NCBI GenBank assembly: GCA_937958265.1
Contig: CALGNX010000008.1
Coordinates: 1-64,000 of the forward strand
DNA from: an uncultured Algibacter sp.
GTDB lineage: Bacteria > Bacteroidota > Bacteroidia > Flavobacteriales > Flavobacteriaceae
Direction of reading: 5' to 3'
Length of the DNA: 64,000 nucleotides
Both the position numbers and the translations under genes were made by a program. A model generated the notes under the pieces. That model worked only from the letters and a program-made list of their open reading frames with translations, was not told the DNA's origin and did not search any database. Shown here in pieces: positions 1-8,659 of this stretch (position 1 is its first letter; the number at the start of each line of letters is the position of its first letter).

Positions 1-126
1 AGACATAGAAGCTTTACTAACTTCTTATCAAATATCGTGGCAGGTCTTATTGCTTATAGCTTTTTGCCTAAAAAACCATCTATAAAATATCGAACCGTTA
101 ATAAAAACCAACTTACTTTGTATTAA
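1..126 (+). pseudogene. C-terminal end of an IS982-like transposase (cut by window edge)
   Basis: The first 41 codons read open from the window edge to TAA at 124-126. They contain RHRSFTNFLSN and GLIAYSFLPKKPSI, a tail I recognise from IS982-family (DDE_Tnp_1_3) transposases of Bacteroidota, where the RHRS motif follows the catalytic core. The rest lies left of the window, so I cannot tell whether the gene is intact. The bases just after the stop (about 127-140, with ACTCAGGTT) may be the start of the terminal inverted repeat, but the other end is not visible. It is the only mobile-element protein trace seen in the window. Confidence 0.55.
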
Positions 127-793
127 TCGAACTCAGGTTAATACAAAATGGATTACAAAAATTACCATCAAAGAAAAACCCTTATGTTATGCATTGCGTT
201 GAAATGATAAAAGCAACTTTTAACAAAAAAAACTACTGTATACCGACACAAAACTTCACCTACGTTAAAAGATATACTAATGGAACTGCTTAAACTAATT
301 AATACTATTGAAAACTGCCAACTATTTGAAAGTAGCTCTTAAAACAATAATTTAGATTTTTTTTAGAGAAGAAAAAACTGTGCTTTTATAGCGTTTAAAT
401 TTTTTTTGGGAGTTGGTGCAAATGAACTTTAAGGTACACTAATCTAATTCTCTTAATAAATGAGAATTACGTGTTTTTTTTGAAGCATAATGCTGTTTTC
501 GCGAAATACCGCATTATCTATCAAGATATCATTCACACCTCTGCGTATAAATAACGACAACATAACAGCTTAAAGCAACGAACGTGTATTTTTATTGGGA
601 TATAAAACAAAGTCGTTAAGTTCGGTAGCTGCCTTACAGGATAATAAACCTGCATTTTAGCATAACGAACTAACGACTAGTTTGAATATTGTTTTACATT
701 ACCGACTATTCAATTAAAAAGGTGTTTTACTCTTATGGTGAAATAAATACGGCACACTTTTAATAATGACATAAACAAGTAAAACAAATTTAA
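127..793. other. Gene-free stretch downstream of the transposase end
   Basis: I see no convincing reading frame on either strand. The longest starts with ATG give under 20 codons, for example near 150. A short inverted repeat ATAATGC/GCATTAT lies near 488-518. The stretch lies between the insertion-sequence end and the stop of the first lyase gene, and may be sequence disrupted when the element inserted. Confidence 0.5.
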
Positions 794-1873
794 TTATTTA
801 ACCAATATTTTTTTGTACTCCGTTTTGTTTGAAGATTTCACTTTAAGAACATATAAACCAGAATTTAAGTTCAATTTGTTTAACTTAATAACTCGACTTG
901 ACGCAGTTTGAACATGTATACTTTTACCCGTTACAGTAAATAACTCCAATGTTAATACTGTAGCTTTGGTATTTACTATATTAATATCCCCATTAATTGA
1001 TGGATTAGGATATACCTTAAAAGATTCAACTGAATTTTTATTAGCCTTATTTAGCGATAATGTTGGGGTAAAACCTATGCGAGTTTTAGAAACTTTAAAA
1101 TCATCAAAATAAGCATAGTTATCCTGTGTTGGTTCGTGTAACTCGTTACCCCCAAAAAAGGTAGAGAAAAACATTTCTGTAATTCCAACTCTAGCATTGT
1201 CTCTAAAGGGCACATCATCATAGCGGCTTATAAACTCACCATCCAACCAAGCTTCCATGATACCATTATTTATGCCCGGTGTATTCATTTTATAATGCAA
1301 CTCTATATGGTACCACTGTTCCTTTTTCGATTCGAACGTTCTTGGCCAATCGAACTGCTTTTGGTTTGTAAGCGGTTGTTTTAAATAAAACTGTAACCTA
1401 CCCCCTTCACGCCACATGAGTTTGCCACTCCACTCCGTACTATTATTAGAATCGTTATATTCTATACCACCACCAAAACCAGGTAGTTTACCAATTTTAT
1501 CAAGACCAAAATTTTCGCCAAATTTAACATAATAGCTCATATACAGTTCATTGTACACACCACCTAAATTGGTTTTCCATTGCGCGCCATTCGCTTTACT
1601 GTCATGCGTATTAACAGGGTATTTAACTTTTAAGCAACGATCTTGTGCCAAGCCTGTTGCGCCATACTTTACAATTGTAACACGATTTTCGCCTACACCT
1701 CTTCTTGCAAAACCGTTACCACTAGTAGTATTCCACTCAGGTATTAACTCTTCTCTCGTATACACACCCAATTGGGCCTCATCTACAGAATTTTCAAAAA
1801 GCATTTGAGCATTAATACTTGTACTAAGTACCATACAAATAATTAAAAAATATTGAGTAATGTTATTTTTCAT
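794..1873 (-). CDS. Secreted PL14-like polysaccharide lyase with T9SS sorting domain (copy A)
   Basis: Predicted secreted lyase acting on an acidic polysaccharide (PL14 members act on alginate or glucuronan; the substrate here is unknown). Residues 1-22 are a signal peptide. The lyase domain spans about 24-270, with KLPGFGGG at 129-136, MWREGG at 153-158, the strand HIELHYKMNTPG at 189-200, AWLDGE at 208-213 and YFDDFKVSK at 255-263. These resemble the jelly-roll signature of PL14 (KLPG.., WR.G.., LN.PG..DG..E.W.DG). Residues 284-359 form a type A T9SS sorting domain (VYPNPS ... GLYVLKV ... KKILVK). It is a tandem paralogue of the next gene, of the same length. The alternative is a lyase-like carbohydrate-binding protein; catalytic residues were not verified. 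Confidence 0.75.
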   Translation of the reverse strand: MKNNITQYFLIICMVLSTSINAQMLFENSVDEAQLGVYTREELIPEWNTTSGNGFARRGVGENRVTIVKYGATGLAQDRCLKVKYPVNTHDSKANGAQWKTNLGGVYNELYMSYYVKFGENFGLDKIGKLPGFGGGIEYNDSNNSTEWSGKLMWREGGRLQFYLKQPLTNQKQFDWPRTFESKKEQWYHIELHYKMNTPGINNGIMEAWLDGEFISRYDDVPFRDNARVGITEMFFSTFFGGNELHEPTQDNYAYFDDFKVSKTRIGFTPTLSLNKANKNSVESFKVYPNPSINGDINIVNTKATVLTLELFTVTGKSIHVQTASSRVIKLNKLNLNSGLYVLKVKSSNKTEYKKILVK

Positions 1874-2045
1874 AGGTTTATTTTTAGTTTAATGTTAATA
1901 TAGTCTGTTTTTTTTAAAAATGTTTAATATATTTCATGTTTTAGCCTAAATGCAACTTTAAACAACCTAAAACACTGTATATCTTATAATTACACTTTAA
2001 TATCATTGCATCTTATGTACTGTACTGCTCTAATTAGTAATGAAA

Positions 2046-3125
2046 TTACTTAACCAATATTTTTTTATACTCGGTTTTATTCGCAGATTTTATCTTTAAC
2101 ACATACAAACCAGCCTTTAAATTAAACTTACTTAGTTTAATAACACGGCTTGCTGCGGTTTGCACATGTATACTTTTGCCCGTTACTGTAAACAATTCCA
2201 ACGTTAATGTCGTAGATTTGGCATTTAGTATATTAATATTACCGTTAACTGATGGATTAGGATATATTTTAAAAGCTTCGCTTGAATTACGACTAGAGTC
2301 GTTAATAGATAGTGTTGGAGTAAAACCTATACGGCTTTTAGAAATTTTAAAATCATCAAAATAAGCATAGTTATCTCGTGTTGGTTCGTGTATAGCGTTA
2401 CCTCCAAAAAAGGTAGAGAAAAACATTTCTGTAATACCAACTTTTGGGTTGTTTCTAAAAAGGATATCATCATACCGGCTAATAAATTCACCATCTAGCC
2501 AAGCCTCCATAACGCCATTTTTCACACCTGGCGTATTCATTATATAATGCAATTCTATATGGTACCACTGCTCCTTTTTTGATATATGGGTTCTTGGCCA
2601 ATCGAATTGATTTTCGGTTGTAATGGGCTGGTTTAAATAAAATTGTAACCTACCACCTTCGCGCCACATAAGCCTACCTGTCCATTCTGTGTTGCTATTT
2701 TTGTCGTTATACACTAAACCCCCAGCAAATCCCGGTAGCTTACCAATTTTATCAAGACCGAAATTAGCTCCAAATTTAACATAATAGCTCATATATAGCT
2801 CATTATAAACACCATCCAGATTAGTTCTCCATTGCGCGCCATTATTTTTACTATCGTGTGTATTAACAGGGTACTTAACTTTTAAGCAGCGATCTTCTTT
2901 TAATCCTGTTACGCCGTACTCCACAATTGCAACACGGTTTTCGCCTACGCCTCTTTTTGCAAAACCATTACCAAAAGTAGTCTTCCACTCTGGCAACAAT
3001 TGCTCTCTGGTATAAATACCTAATAATGCACTATCTACAGAGTTTTCAAAAAGCATTTGCGCGTAAACACCGCCATTTATCATTAAAAATAAAAGAAACA
3101 AGTATTGTGTAATGTTATTTTTCAT
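2046..3125 (-). CDS. Secreted PL14-like polysaccharide lyase with T9SS sorting domain (copy B)
   Basis: This is a 359-residue paralogue of the gene at 794-1873, in the same orientation and separated by 172 nt. By eye the two proteins are about three-quarters identical along their whole length, with no length difference. All landmarks recur at the same positions: signal peptide (1-22), KLPGFAGG at 129-136, MWREGG, NTPG..NG..EAWLDGE and YFDDFKISK, then the C-terminal sorting domain from about 284. The arrangement is a simple tandem duplication. Export would be by Sec, then the type IX system across the outer membrane, with release or attachment at the surface. No SusC/SusD or sulfatase genes lie nearby, so this is not a full polysaccharide utilisation locus. 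Confidence 0.75.
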   Translation of the reverse strand: MKNNITQYLFLLFLMINGGVYAQMLFENSVDSALLGIYTREQLLPEWKTTFGNGFAKRGVGENRVAIVEYGVTGLKEDRCLKVKYPVNTHDSKNNGAQWRTNLDGVYNELYMSYYVKFGANFGLDKIGKLPGFAGGLVYNDKNSNTEWTGRLMWREGGRLQFYLNQPITTENQFDWPRTHISKKEQWYHIELHYIMNTPGVKNGVMEAWLDGEFISRYDDILFRNNPKVGITEMFFSTFFGGNAIHEPTRDNYAYFDDFKISKSRIGFTPTLSINDSSRNSSEAFKIYPNPSVNGNINILNAKSTTLTLELFTVTGKSIHVQTAASRVIKLSKFNLKAGLYVLKIKSANKTEYKKILVK

Positions 3126-3502
3126 GACTTTGGCTTTAATTCATCTTTAATATATACTATTTTTCTTTCGAAATAATATTAAACCTACCTTTTTAGCTCA
3201 AATACAACTTTTACAAGATAAAAGGATAGTTTTCTTTTAACTGAAACAAAAAGCAATACTTAACACAGGGGCTTTTATTTTTTTTTTTAAAAGTTATTTT
3301 AAAAAAAATAGTTTACAAAATATAAAAAAAAGCCTTAATCTTCATTATAAATAACATTACCTCTTCTACTAAATTATCCCTATAAAACTAAAGTAAAAAC
3401 CTAGGTGATTTCGTTGTTATCAACTTCATACCAAAATAATATTCTCTTCATAAGCTTACATAATCAATAAACCACAAAAAGCGCTTTATAAACAGACTAA
3501 AT
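3126..3502. other. Intergenic stretch, AT-rich with homopolymers
   Basis: No gene is supported here. It contains runs of T and A (around 3277-3310) and many stops in all frames. A 16-codon ATG frame on the minus strand near 3420-3470 is too short to support. Confidence 0.4.
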
Positions 3503-3628
3503 TTATTTATCTGTAATTATATCATCTGTAAGTTTTGAAATAGTTTTAAATGAAACTAATTTTATGCCAAATTCCGAAAATTCTGGAGTACTATCAACAA
3601 CTACACAGCCAAAGGGTGATTTAAGATT
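3503..3628 (-). pseudogene. Possible C-terminal gene remnant, family unknown
   Basis: On the minus strand a 41-codon frame ends at the TAA complementary to 3503-3505. It reads like protein (contains SPFGCVVVDSTPEFSEFG and KTISKLTDDIITDK) but has no start codon and is closed upstream by TGA at 3629-3631. The amino acid make-up, with balanced D/E/K and hydrophobic spacing, is unlike random AT-rich translation. It may be the tail of a decayed gene. I do not recognise the family, and chance is a real alternative. Confidence 0.25.
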
Positions 3629-3763
3629 TCAGCTTAAATTACAACCCAAACTTTTGTTTTAACTCAAAAAGCAATAATAATGGCAAACTATATTGTTTCT
3701 ATAGGCTTTTTTGATGCTACAAAAAATAGACCTTAATTTTATTAATATATGGGGTTACGTATA

Positions 3764-3922
3764 TTATTTATCACCTAGTGCATTTTTAGTTATGTAAGCA
3801 CGCCAGCCAATAATTAGAATCTGCATTTTTGTAGCGTTAGATAAATTCAATTGTTTTTTTGAATAACTAGGTAGTATCGCTTTATTAATTTTTGCTAAAA
3901 TTTTAAAGAGCTGTTTTTTCAC
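3764..3922 (-). CDS. Small conserved-looking 52-aa protein with GTG start
   Basis: This short gene starts with GTG at 3922-3920 and ends with TAA at 3766-3764. The 52-residue product is basic at the N-terminus (MKKQLFKILAKINKAILPSY) and carries a hydrophobic/aromatic C-terminal patch (QILIIGWRAYITKNALGDK). I recall small flavobacterial proteins of this type (MKK.LFK.LAKINKAILPS ... AIIGWR..VTKNAL), sometimes mislabelled as SsrA-binding protein; the function is unknown. A -7 box TATTTTTG lies on the minus strand at 3948-3941, ending 18 nt before the GTG. An in-frame TTG at 3943 overlaps that box, which argues for the GTG. The frame is continuous through 53 codons of AT-rich DNA. Confidence 0.7.
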   Translation of the reverse strand: MKKQLFKILAKINKAILPSYSKKQLNLSNATKMQILIIGWRAYITKNALGDK

Positions 3923-3940
3923 TTTTTCTATTTTTAGTTG

Positions 3941-3948
3941 CAAAAATA
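3941..3948 (-). promoter_or_regulatory. Bacteroidota -7 element for the 52-aa gene
   Basis: The minus strand reads TATTTTTG, matching TAnnTTTG, followed by a C as is common. It sits 18 nt upstream of the GTG start at 3922 and supports both the gene and that start. Confidence 0.5.
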
Positions 3949-4080
3949 CTTAAAAGATACAACTACACATTTTTACCTGTATTTTTAAAAAATACCCATT
4001 CCAATTAATGCTAATTTTATAACAGGAGTGCAATTAACAAATAAGACTATTTGAAAACTGCAAATCGTAAAATCTTATAT

Positions 4081-4088
4081 TATATTTG
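4081..4088 (+). promoter_or_regulatory. -7 element TATATTTG of the Ca/Na antiporter gene
   Basis: TATATTTG followed by C matches the Bacteroidota -7 consensus, 13 nt before the ATG at 4102. Its position inside the longer TTG-initiated frame (from 4051) shows that the frame's first 17 codons are promoter rather than protein. Confidence 0.6.
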
Positions 4089-4101
4089 CAAAAATTTTTT
4101 T

Positions 4102-5046
4102 ATGAGTATTATTTGGGTCTTTCTAGGTTTTGTTTTGTTAGTTGTTGGAGGCGAATTTTTAGTACGCTCATCTGTTGCCTTATCTTTTAAATTTAATATT
4201 TCTAAAATGGTTATTGGAATGACAGTGGTTTCCTTTGCAACCTCTGCACCAGAACTATTAGTAAGCTTACAAGCAGCACTTTCTGGATCTCCTGCCATAG
4301 CTATAAACAATGTTGTAGGCTCTAACATTGCAAACATTGCATTAGTTTTAGGAGTAACCGCCATGGTTGGTGCTATTGCGGTAGATCAATCATTCTACAA
4401 ATTGAATTGGCCGGTTTTGATGTTTTTTTCAATACTATTATATTTCTTTTTAAAAAACGATAATATATTAAACGCTATTGAAGGTGCTATTTTATTTATT
4501 GGTCTAATTATATTTTTAATATATCTAATTAAAACAACAAAAAATGATACCGTTGTAGAAGATGTGGATGATACACTCTCCAAGGTTTCCAATTTTAAAA
4601 TTAGTTTATGGTTGTTAGTTGGCGCTGCTTCACTTTACTTTGGCAGCGAATGGCTTGTTATTGGAGCTAAAGATATAGCAACCTCAGTAGGTGTTAGTGA
4701 GGCGGTTATTGGGGTATCGTTAATAGCAATTGGCACAAGTGTACCAGAACTTGCAGCATCCATTATTGCAGCTGCAAAGCAAGAAAAGGCTATCTCCTTG
4801 GGTAATTTAATAGGTTCCAATATTTTTAATATCGCTTCTGTTCTTGGTCTTACAGCAATAATTAAGCCCATTCCTGTAACCGAGCCTCAAATATTATCGA
4901 GTGATATATTTTGGATGCTAGGTTTCTCTGCAATTTTAATTCCACTTATTTTTATTCCAAAACGATTACAAATAAGCAGACTAAAAGGTTTCTTTTTAGT
5001 TATTGGCTATGGTGTGTTTATGTTTTTAGTGTTTACACGTGGGTAA
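4102..5046 (+). CDS. Calcium/sodium antiporter, CaCA family (YrbG-like)
   Basis: Inner-membrane cation/Ca exchanger that uses the Na+ or H+ gradient to expel Ca2+. The 314-residue protein has about ten hydrophobic segments in two homologous halves. Each half carries an alpha-repeat: TSAPELLVS with NNVVGSNIANI in the first, and GTSVPELAAS with GNLIGSNIFNI in the second. The acidic residue in each PEL motif is the conserved ion ligand. A short hydrophilic loop (about 145-160, rich in D/E/K) joins the halves. The length is normal for the YrbG type. ATG 4102 is chosen because the -7 promoter box at 4081-4088 lies inside the upstream extension. It stands alone, divergent from the 52-aa gene. Confidence 0.9.
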   Translation: MSIIWVFLGFVLLVVGGEFLVRSSVALSFKFNISKMVIGMTVVSFATSAPELLVSLQAALSGSPAIAINNVVGSNIANIALVLGVTAMVGAIAVDQSFYKLNWPVLMFFSILLYFFLKNDNILNAIEGAILFIGLIIFLIYLIKTTKNDTVVEDVDDTLSKVSNFKISLWLLVGAASLYFGSEWLVIGAKDIATSVGVSEAVIGVSLIAIGTSVPELAASIIAAAKQEKAISLGNLIGSNIFNIASVLGLTAIIKPIPVTEPQILSSDIFWMLGFSAILIPLIFIPKRLQISRLKGFFLVIGYGVFMFLVFTRG

Positions 5047-5146
5047 AACAACTTAAAGCGATTTAATTGGTAAAAAAAAAGCAAAAGCACATTAGTAATG
5101 CATCCCCTATAAAAATGACGAAAACAAACAAAATATTAAATTAAAA

Positions 5147-6049
5147 TTACAGTAAATTTTCAAGGGCTAAATACAAACAATTAAACTCAAAATAAAACCC
5201 TTTATCCACTATTCGTTTTGAGCTTACACGCTGACTTTCAAACAGAATAATATGCATTTCCCCTAAAACCAACTTCATTGCAAACTTTGGTATATTAGGC
5301 ATAAACAAGGGTTTTTTCAATACCGTTGCAGCGGTTTTTGTTAGCTCATTATTAGATACAGGATTTGGTGCTACTCCATTAAAAACACCTTCTATTTTAT
5401 TTTGTAGCACGAAAACAAACATATTTCCCAAATCGCGAATATGTATCCAAGATTGCCATTGCTCACCTGTACCAAACGCAGACCCCAAACCAAGTTTTAT
5501 AGGCTTTATAATCTCTTTTAAAGCCCCGCCTTTATCAGATAAAACTAAACCTATTCTAATTTTTGAAACTGCGATATTCAAAGTTTCAAATTGATCGACC
5601 GCTTGTTCCCAAACCGAAACAACTTGACCTAAAAAAGACCCATTTATTTCATTGTGTTCTTGATCATAATAATTTGTTACAGAATCCGGATAAACCCCTA
5701 TAGCACTTGCAGAAATTACATGTTTTACAGTATGTGTAATACCCTTTAAAGCTTGAATAAGCAACGCTGTTGTTTGCGTTCGGCTTGCTATTATTTCTTT
5801 CTTATAACTAGCTGTCCAACGGTTAGAGACTGTTGCTCCTGCCAAATGTATAATAGCTACAACATCTTTAAAACATTTTACATCAATCTGGTTATTTGTA
5901 GGATCCCAAAAAAATCCTTTATAATCTTCATTTATTTTAATTTTGGATTTACTTGTTGTTAAATAGTTAACCGAAATGTTTTTCTTATGACAAATTTGAA
6001 CAATTTCTTGCCCTATTAAACCTGTAGCTCCTGTAATTAAAACACGCAT
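5147..6049 (-). CDS. TIGR01777-family NAD(P)-dependent epimerase (YfcH/SDR39U1-like)
   Basis: Extended short-chain dehydrogenase-like protein of about 300 residues. The N-terminus has a Rossmann glycine motif (ITGATGLIGQEIV, about 4-16). The middle has HLAGATV (about 68-74) and SASAIGVYPD (about 112-121). The C-terminal third (from about 245: KPLFMPNIPKFAMKLVLGEM) matches the DUF1731 tail that defines the YfcH/TIGR01777 group. The substrate of this family is not known. It is transcribed alone on the minus strand, convergent with the antiporter. Length and domain order are normal. Confidence 0.88.
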   Translation of the reverse strand: MRVLITGATGLIGQEIVQICHKKNISVNYLTTSKSKIKINEDYKGFFWDPTNNQIDVKCFKDVVAIIHLAGATVSNRWTASYKKEIIASRTQTTALLIQALKGITHTVKHVISASAIGVYPDSVTNYYDQEHNEINGSFLGQVVSVWEQAVDQFETLNIAVSKIRIGLVLSDKGGALKEIIKPIKLGLGSAFGTGEQWQSWIHIRDLGNMFVFVLQNKIEGVFNGVAPNPVSNNELTKTAATVLKKPLFMPNIPKFAMKLVLGEMHIILFESQRVSSKRIVDKGFYFEFNCLYLALENLL

Positions 6050-6385
6050 TTTCTTTTTTCCTTAAAAATACAACATACCCAAGGGTTTTACTAGTGTTTT
6101 ATACTAGGTTTAACAAAAAGATGTAAGAATATTATTTTAACAAATTATAATTCTGTGTGCTAGCTTAAGATACTGCAACCCCTTAGTTTGATGTATATAT
6201 GTTTAATTAAAAAAATAAAACATTAATACTATCTTAATTTAGTTATTATTAAAATAAATATGCTTGCTCTTAGTGAGCAAAAAAAGTTTAAAAAAAATCG
6301 CAACACGCCTCAAAAAAGCCAATATTTAATAGCCACTAAATTTATATCTTAAAAATATTAAAGCCACAGTTAAAACTAGTACATT
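6050..6385. other. Intergenic stretch without a gene
   Basis: I see no open frame of interest. A short perfect hairpin, TTGCTC-TTAGT-GAGCAA, lies at 6264-6280. It is not followed by a T-run in either direction, so I do not call it a terminator. Confidence 0.4.
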
Positions 6386-7069
6386 TTATTTGGTCGCCCT
6401 AAGCATTTCTCTTTTTCCTGGAGGCCCTGGCAGCCTTTCTACAACAAAACCTACAGCTTGCATGGCTCTGCGAACACTACCTTTTGCAGAATAAGTAACT
6501 AAAACACCTTTAGGTTTCAATGCTTTGTACATAAGTATAAATATCGATTCGGTCCATAATTCTGGCTGTACTCTAGCTCCAAAAGCATCGAAGTAAATTA
6601 TGTTATACAAACTATCATCATTAATTTCTGAAAAGCCTTTTTCTTGTTTTGTTAAATTAAAAGAGTCCGTTATTTTACATTTCTCTTCCCAAGGTGTAGC
6701 GTGTAGTTTTTTAAAAAGCACATCACTGTTTTGCGACTTTAAGATTGAACTATAATTTAACACTTCCAGTTCTTCTTGTAAAACAGGGTATGCCTCCACT
6801 CCGTTATAATCAATATTTAAATTCAGTTTTATGGCCTCAATTAATGTTATAAAAGCATTTAATCCTGTTCCAAAACCAATCTCTAAAATAGCAATATCAT
6901 CCGGTAAAACACTATCTTGGGCCAAACCACAAAAATGATGTAAACCATGCTTTAAAAAAACGTGGTACGCCTCTTGAACAGCTCCATGCTTTGAATGATA
7001 CTGCTCATTCCACTCCGGAATATGAATGGTTGATGAACCATCTGCTGTGATAATAATTTCGCGTTTCAT
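6386..7069 (-). CDS. mnmD: tRNA 5-methylaminomethyl-2-thiouridine methyltransferase, MnmD-type
   Basis: SAM-dependent methyltransferase predicted to finish the wobble-uridine modification, converting nm5(s2)U34 to mnm5(s2)U34 in tRNA. It is a stand-alone 227-residue version of the methyltransferase half of E. coli MnmC (former DUF752). The SAM-binding glycine motif is ILEIGFGTGLNA (about 61-72). The acidic loop YFDAFGARVQPELW (about 159-172) and the tail GFVVERLPGPPGKREMLRA are family signatures. The FAD-oxidase half of MnmC is absent, as usual in Bacteroidota and Firmicutes. It stands alone on the minus strand. Confidence 0.88.
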   Translation of the reverse strand: MKREIIITADGSSTIHIPEWNEQYHSKHGAVQEAYHVFLKHGLHHFCGLAQDSVLPDDIAILEIGFGTGLNAFITLIEAIKLNLNIDYNGVEAYPVLQEELEVLNYSSILKSQNSDVLFKKLHATPWEEKCKITDSFNLTKQEKGFSEINDDSLYNIIYFDAFGARVQPELWTESIFILMYKALKPKGVLVTYSAKGSVRRAMQAVGFVVERLPGPPGKREMLRATK

Positions 7070-7523
7070 GTATTAAATTTTAAGTATTTTAGTATTAAAA
7101 AATTTTAATATCAAAAAGACTTGTTGTTTTGTTTATGCTTAATTTCCTGTAATTAATACTTCTTTTATCCATTGCTAAATAAACTTATAAATTATGTTTC
7201 AATATTAATGTACTACCAGATAAAGGTTACCTAGCCTTCTTTTATCCAAAGAAAAACAACACTTTACAAGTAGGGACTAAAAAAAACATGTCTTAATTAA
7301 AATCGATATTAAACTAAAAAATATTAATCCAAGTTAAGTTTTAAATTTAAATCAAAGTCCTTACCCATTGTTTTTATTATATTTATTTATTAACTGACAC
7401 GTTTACAAACACTTAACAGATGTTTCAAGTACTGTTTTTTTTAATCTTAGTGGATTTATAACAATATACAGCTTTTTTAAAAACGTTTTTCTTTAAATTT
7501 GTATTTCAATAATAAATAGAATT
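7070..7523. other. Intergenic region between divergent mnmD and ilvE
   Basis: About 450 nt with stops in all frames and no repeat seen. The only clear element is the ilvE -7 box at 7494-7501. I see no leader peptide rich in Ile, Leu or Val, and no obvious attenuator hairpin. Confidence 0.4.
7494..7501 (+). promoter_or_regulatory. -7 element TAAATTTG of ilvE
   Basis: TAAATTTG matches TAnnTTTG and ends 22 nt before the ilvE ATG, giving a short leader. Upstream T-rich sequence may supply the -33 region. Confidence 0.5.
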
Positions 7524-8591
7524 ATGAATACTATAATCAACGATGTTGAAATAATAAAAGCGGAAACATCGAAAATTAACGACGTAGATTTTGATAATTT
7601 AAAGTTTGGACATGTTTTTTCCGATCACATGTTAGAGTGTAATTTTATTAACGGTAAATGGGAAGCTCCACAAGTAAAACCTTACCAACCTATTGTCTTA
7701 GATCCTTCTGCAAAAATATTTCACTATGGCCAATCTATCTTTGAAGGTATGAAGGCTTATAAAGATGAAAATGATAACGTACTATTATTTCGTCCTTTAG
7801 ATAATTTTAAGCGATTAAACATTTCGGCTAAACGATTAGCTATACCCGAAGTTCCTGAAGATTATTTTATGAATGGCCTTAAAGCCTTGTTAGAAGTGGA
7901 CAAAGATTGGATTCCTAAAAACGAAGGAAGTTCTTTGTACATCAGGCCATTTATATTAGCATCTGGAAATGGCTTTCATGCCTCTCCTGCAGATGCCTAT
8001 AAATTTATTATTTGTACGGCGCCTTCAGGTGCTTATTTCGCTGGTGAAATAAAAGTTTTAATTGAAGAAAAATATTCACGTTCTGCTAATGGAGGTGTTG
8101 GCTTTGCTAAAGCCGGTGGCAACTATGCTGGGCAATTTTACCCAACACAATTAGCCATTGAAAAAGGCTACCAGCAGGTTATTTGGACAGATGATAATAC
8201 GCACGAGTATATTGAAGAGGCTGGTGCAATGAATATTTTTGTACGTATTAACGATACCTTAATTACGGGACCAACTAGCGATAGAATTCTGGATGGCATT
8301 ACACGTAAAAGTATCATTGAACTAGCAAAAGCTGAAGGTATACCTGTAGAAGTTAGAAAAATATCTGTTTTGGAAGTCGTAGAGGCCGCTAAAAACGGAA
8401 CATTAAAAGAGATGTTTGGAGCAGGTACTGCTGCAGTAATATCACCAATTGCAGGTTTTGGATACCAAGATACAGATTACGAATTGCCTAAACTTGATGA
8501 AACGTATGCTAGTTTCTTAAAAAAGCGTATTACAGATATACAAACAAATAAAACAGCTGATCCTTTTGGATGGCGGTATAGTGTAAAATAA
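7524..8591 (+). CDS. ilvE: Branched-chain amino acid aminotransferase
   Basis: PLP enzyme (fold type IV) for the last step of Leu/Ile/Val synthesis and the first step of their breakdown, swapping the amino group with glutamate. The 355-residue length fits the group II BCAT type. Visible motifs are GQSIFEGMKAY (about 69-79, substrate loop), LFRPLDNFKRLN (about 92-103), AKAGGNYAG (about 195-203, with the PLP lysine), and EEAGAMNIFV and DGITRKSIIELA in the second domain. It stands alone with its own promoter at 7494 and a strong terminator at 8601-8639. Confidence 0.95.
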   Translation: MNTIINDVEIIKAETSKINDVDFDNLKFGHVFSDHMLECNFINGKWEAPQVKPYQPIVLDPSAKIFHYGQSIFEGMKAYKDENDNVLLFRPLDNFKRLNISAKRLAIPEVPEDYFMNGLKALLEVDKDWIPKNEGSSLYIRPFILASGNGFHASPADAYKFIICTAPSGAYFAGEIKVLIEEKYSRSANGGVGFAKAGGNYAGQFYPTQLAIEKGYQQVIWTDDNTHEYIEEAGAMNIFVRINDTLITGPTSDRILDGITRKSIIELAKAEGIPVEVRKISVLEVVEAAKNGTLKEMFGAGTAAVISPIAGFGYQDTDYELPKLDETYASFLKKRITDIQTNKTADPFGWRYSVK

Positions 8592-8600
8592 ATAATTACA

Positions 8601-8639
8601 AACTCAGACTTGTTTTAAAAAACAAGTCTGAGTTTTTTT
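8601..8639 (+). terminator. Rho-independent terminator of ilvE
   Basis: A perfect 15-bp inverted repeat (8601-8615 with 8620-8634) closes a 4-nt loop and runs into seven T from 8633. It starts 9 nt after the ilvE stop. Confidence 0.85.
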
Positions 8640-8659
8640 AAAAACAACTTAGTCTTAAA

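Noticed and set aside
1551-1808. 85-codon plus-strand frame inside lyase copy A
   Set aside because: Shadow of the lyase signal/N-terminal region; the equivalent frame is not kept in copy B.
3420-3470. 16-codon minus-strand frame MKRILFWYEVDNNEIT
   Set aside because: Too short to support, with no promoter box.
4051-4101. 17-codon TTG-initiated N-terminal extension of the Ca/Na antiporter
   Set aside because: It runs through the TATATTTG promoter box at 4081-4088; ATG 4102 begins the natural membrane helix.
6264-6280. Hairpin TTGCTC-TTAGT-GAGCAA as a terminator
   Set aside because: No T-run follows on either strand and it is over 100 nt from the mnmD stop.
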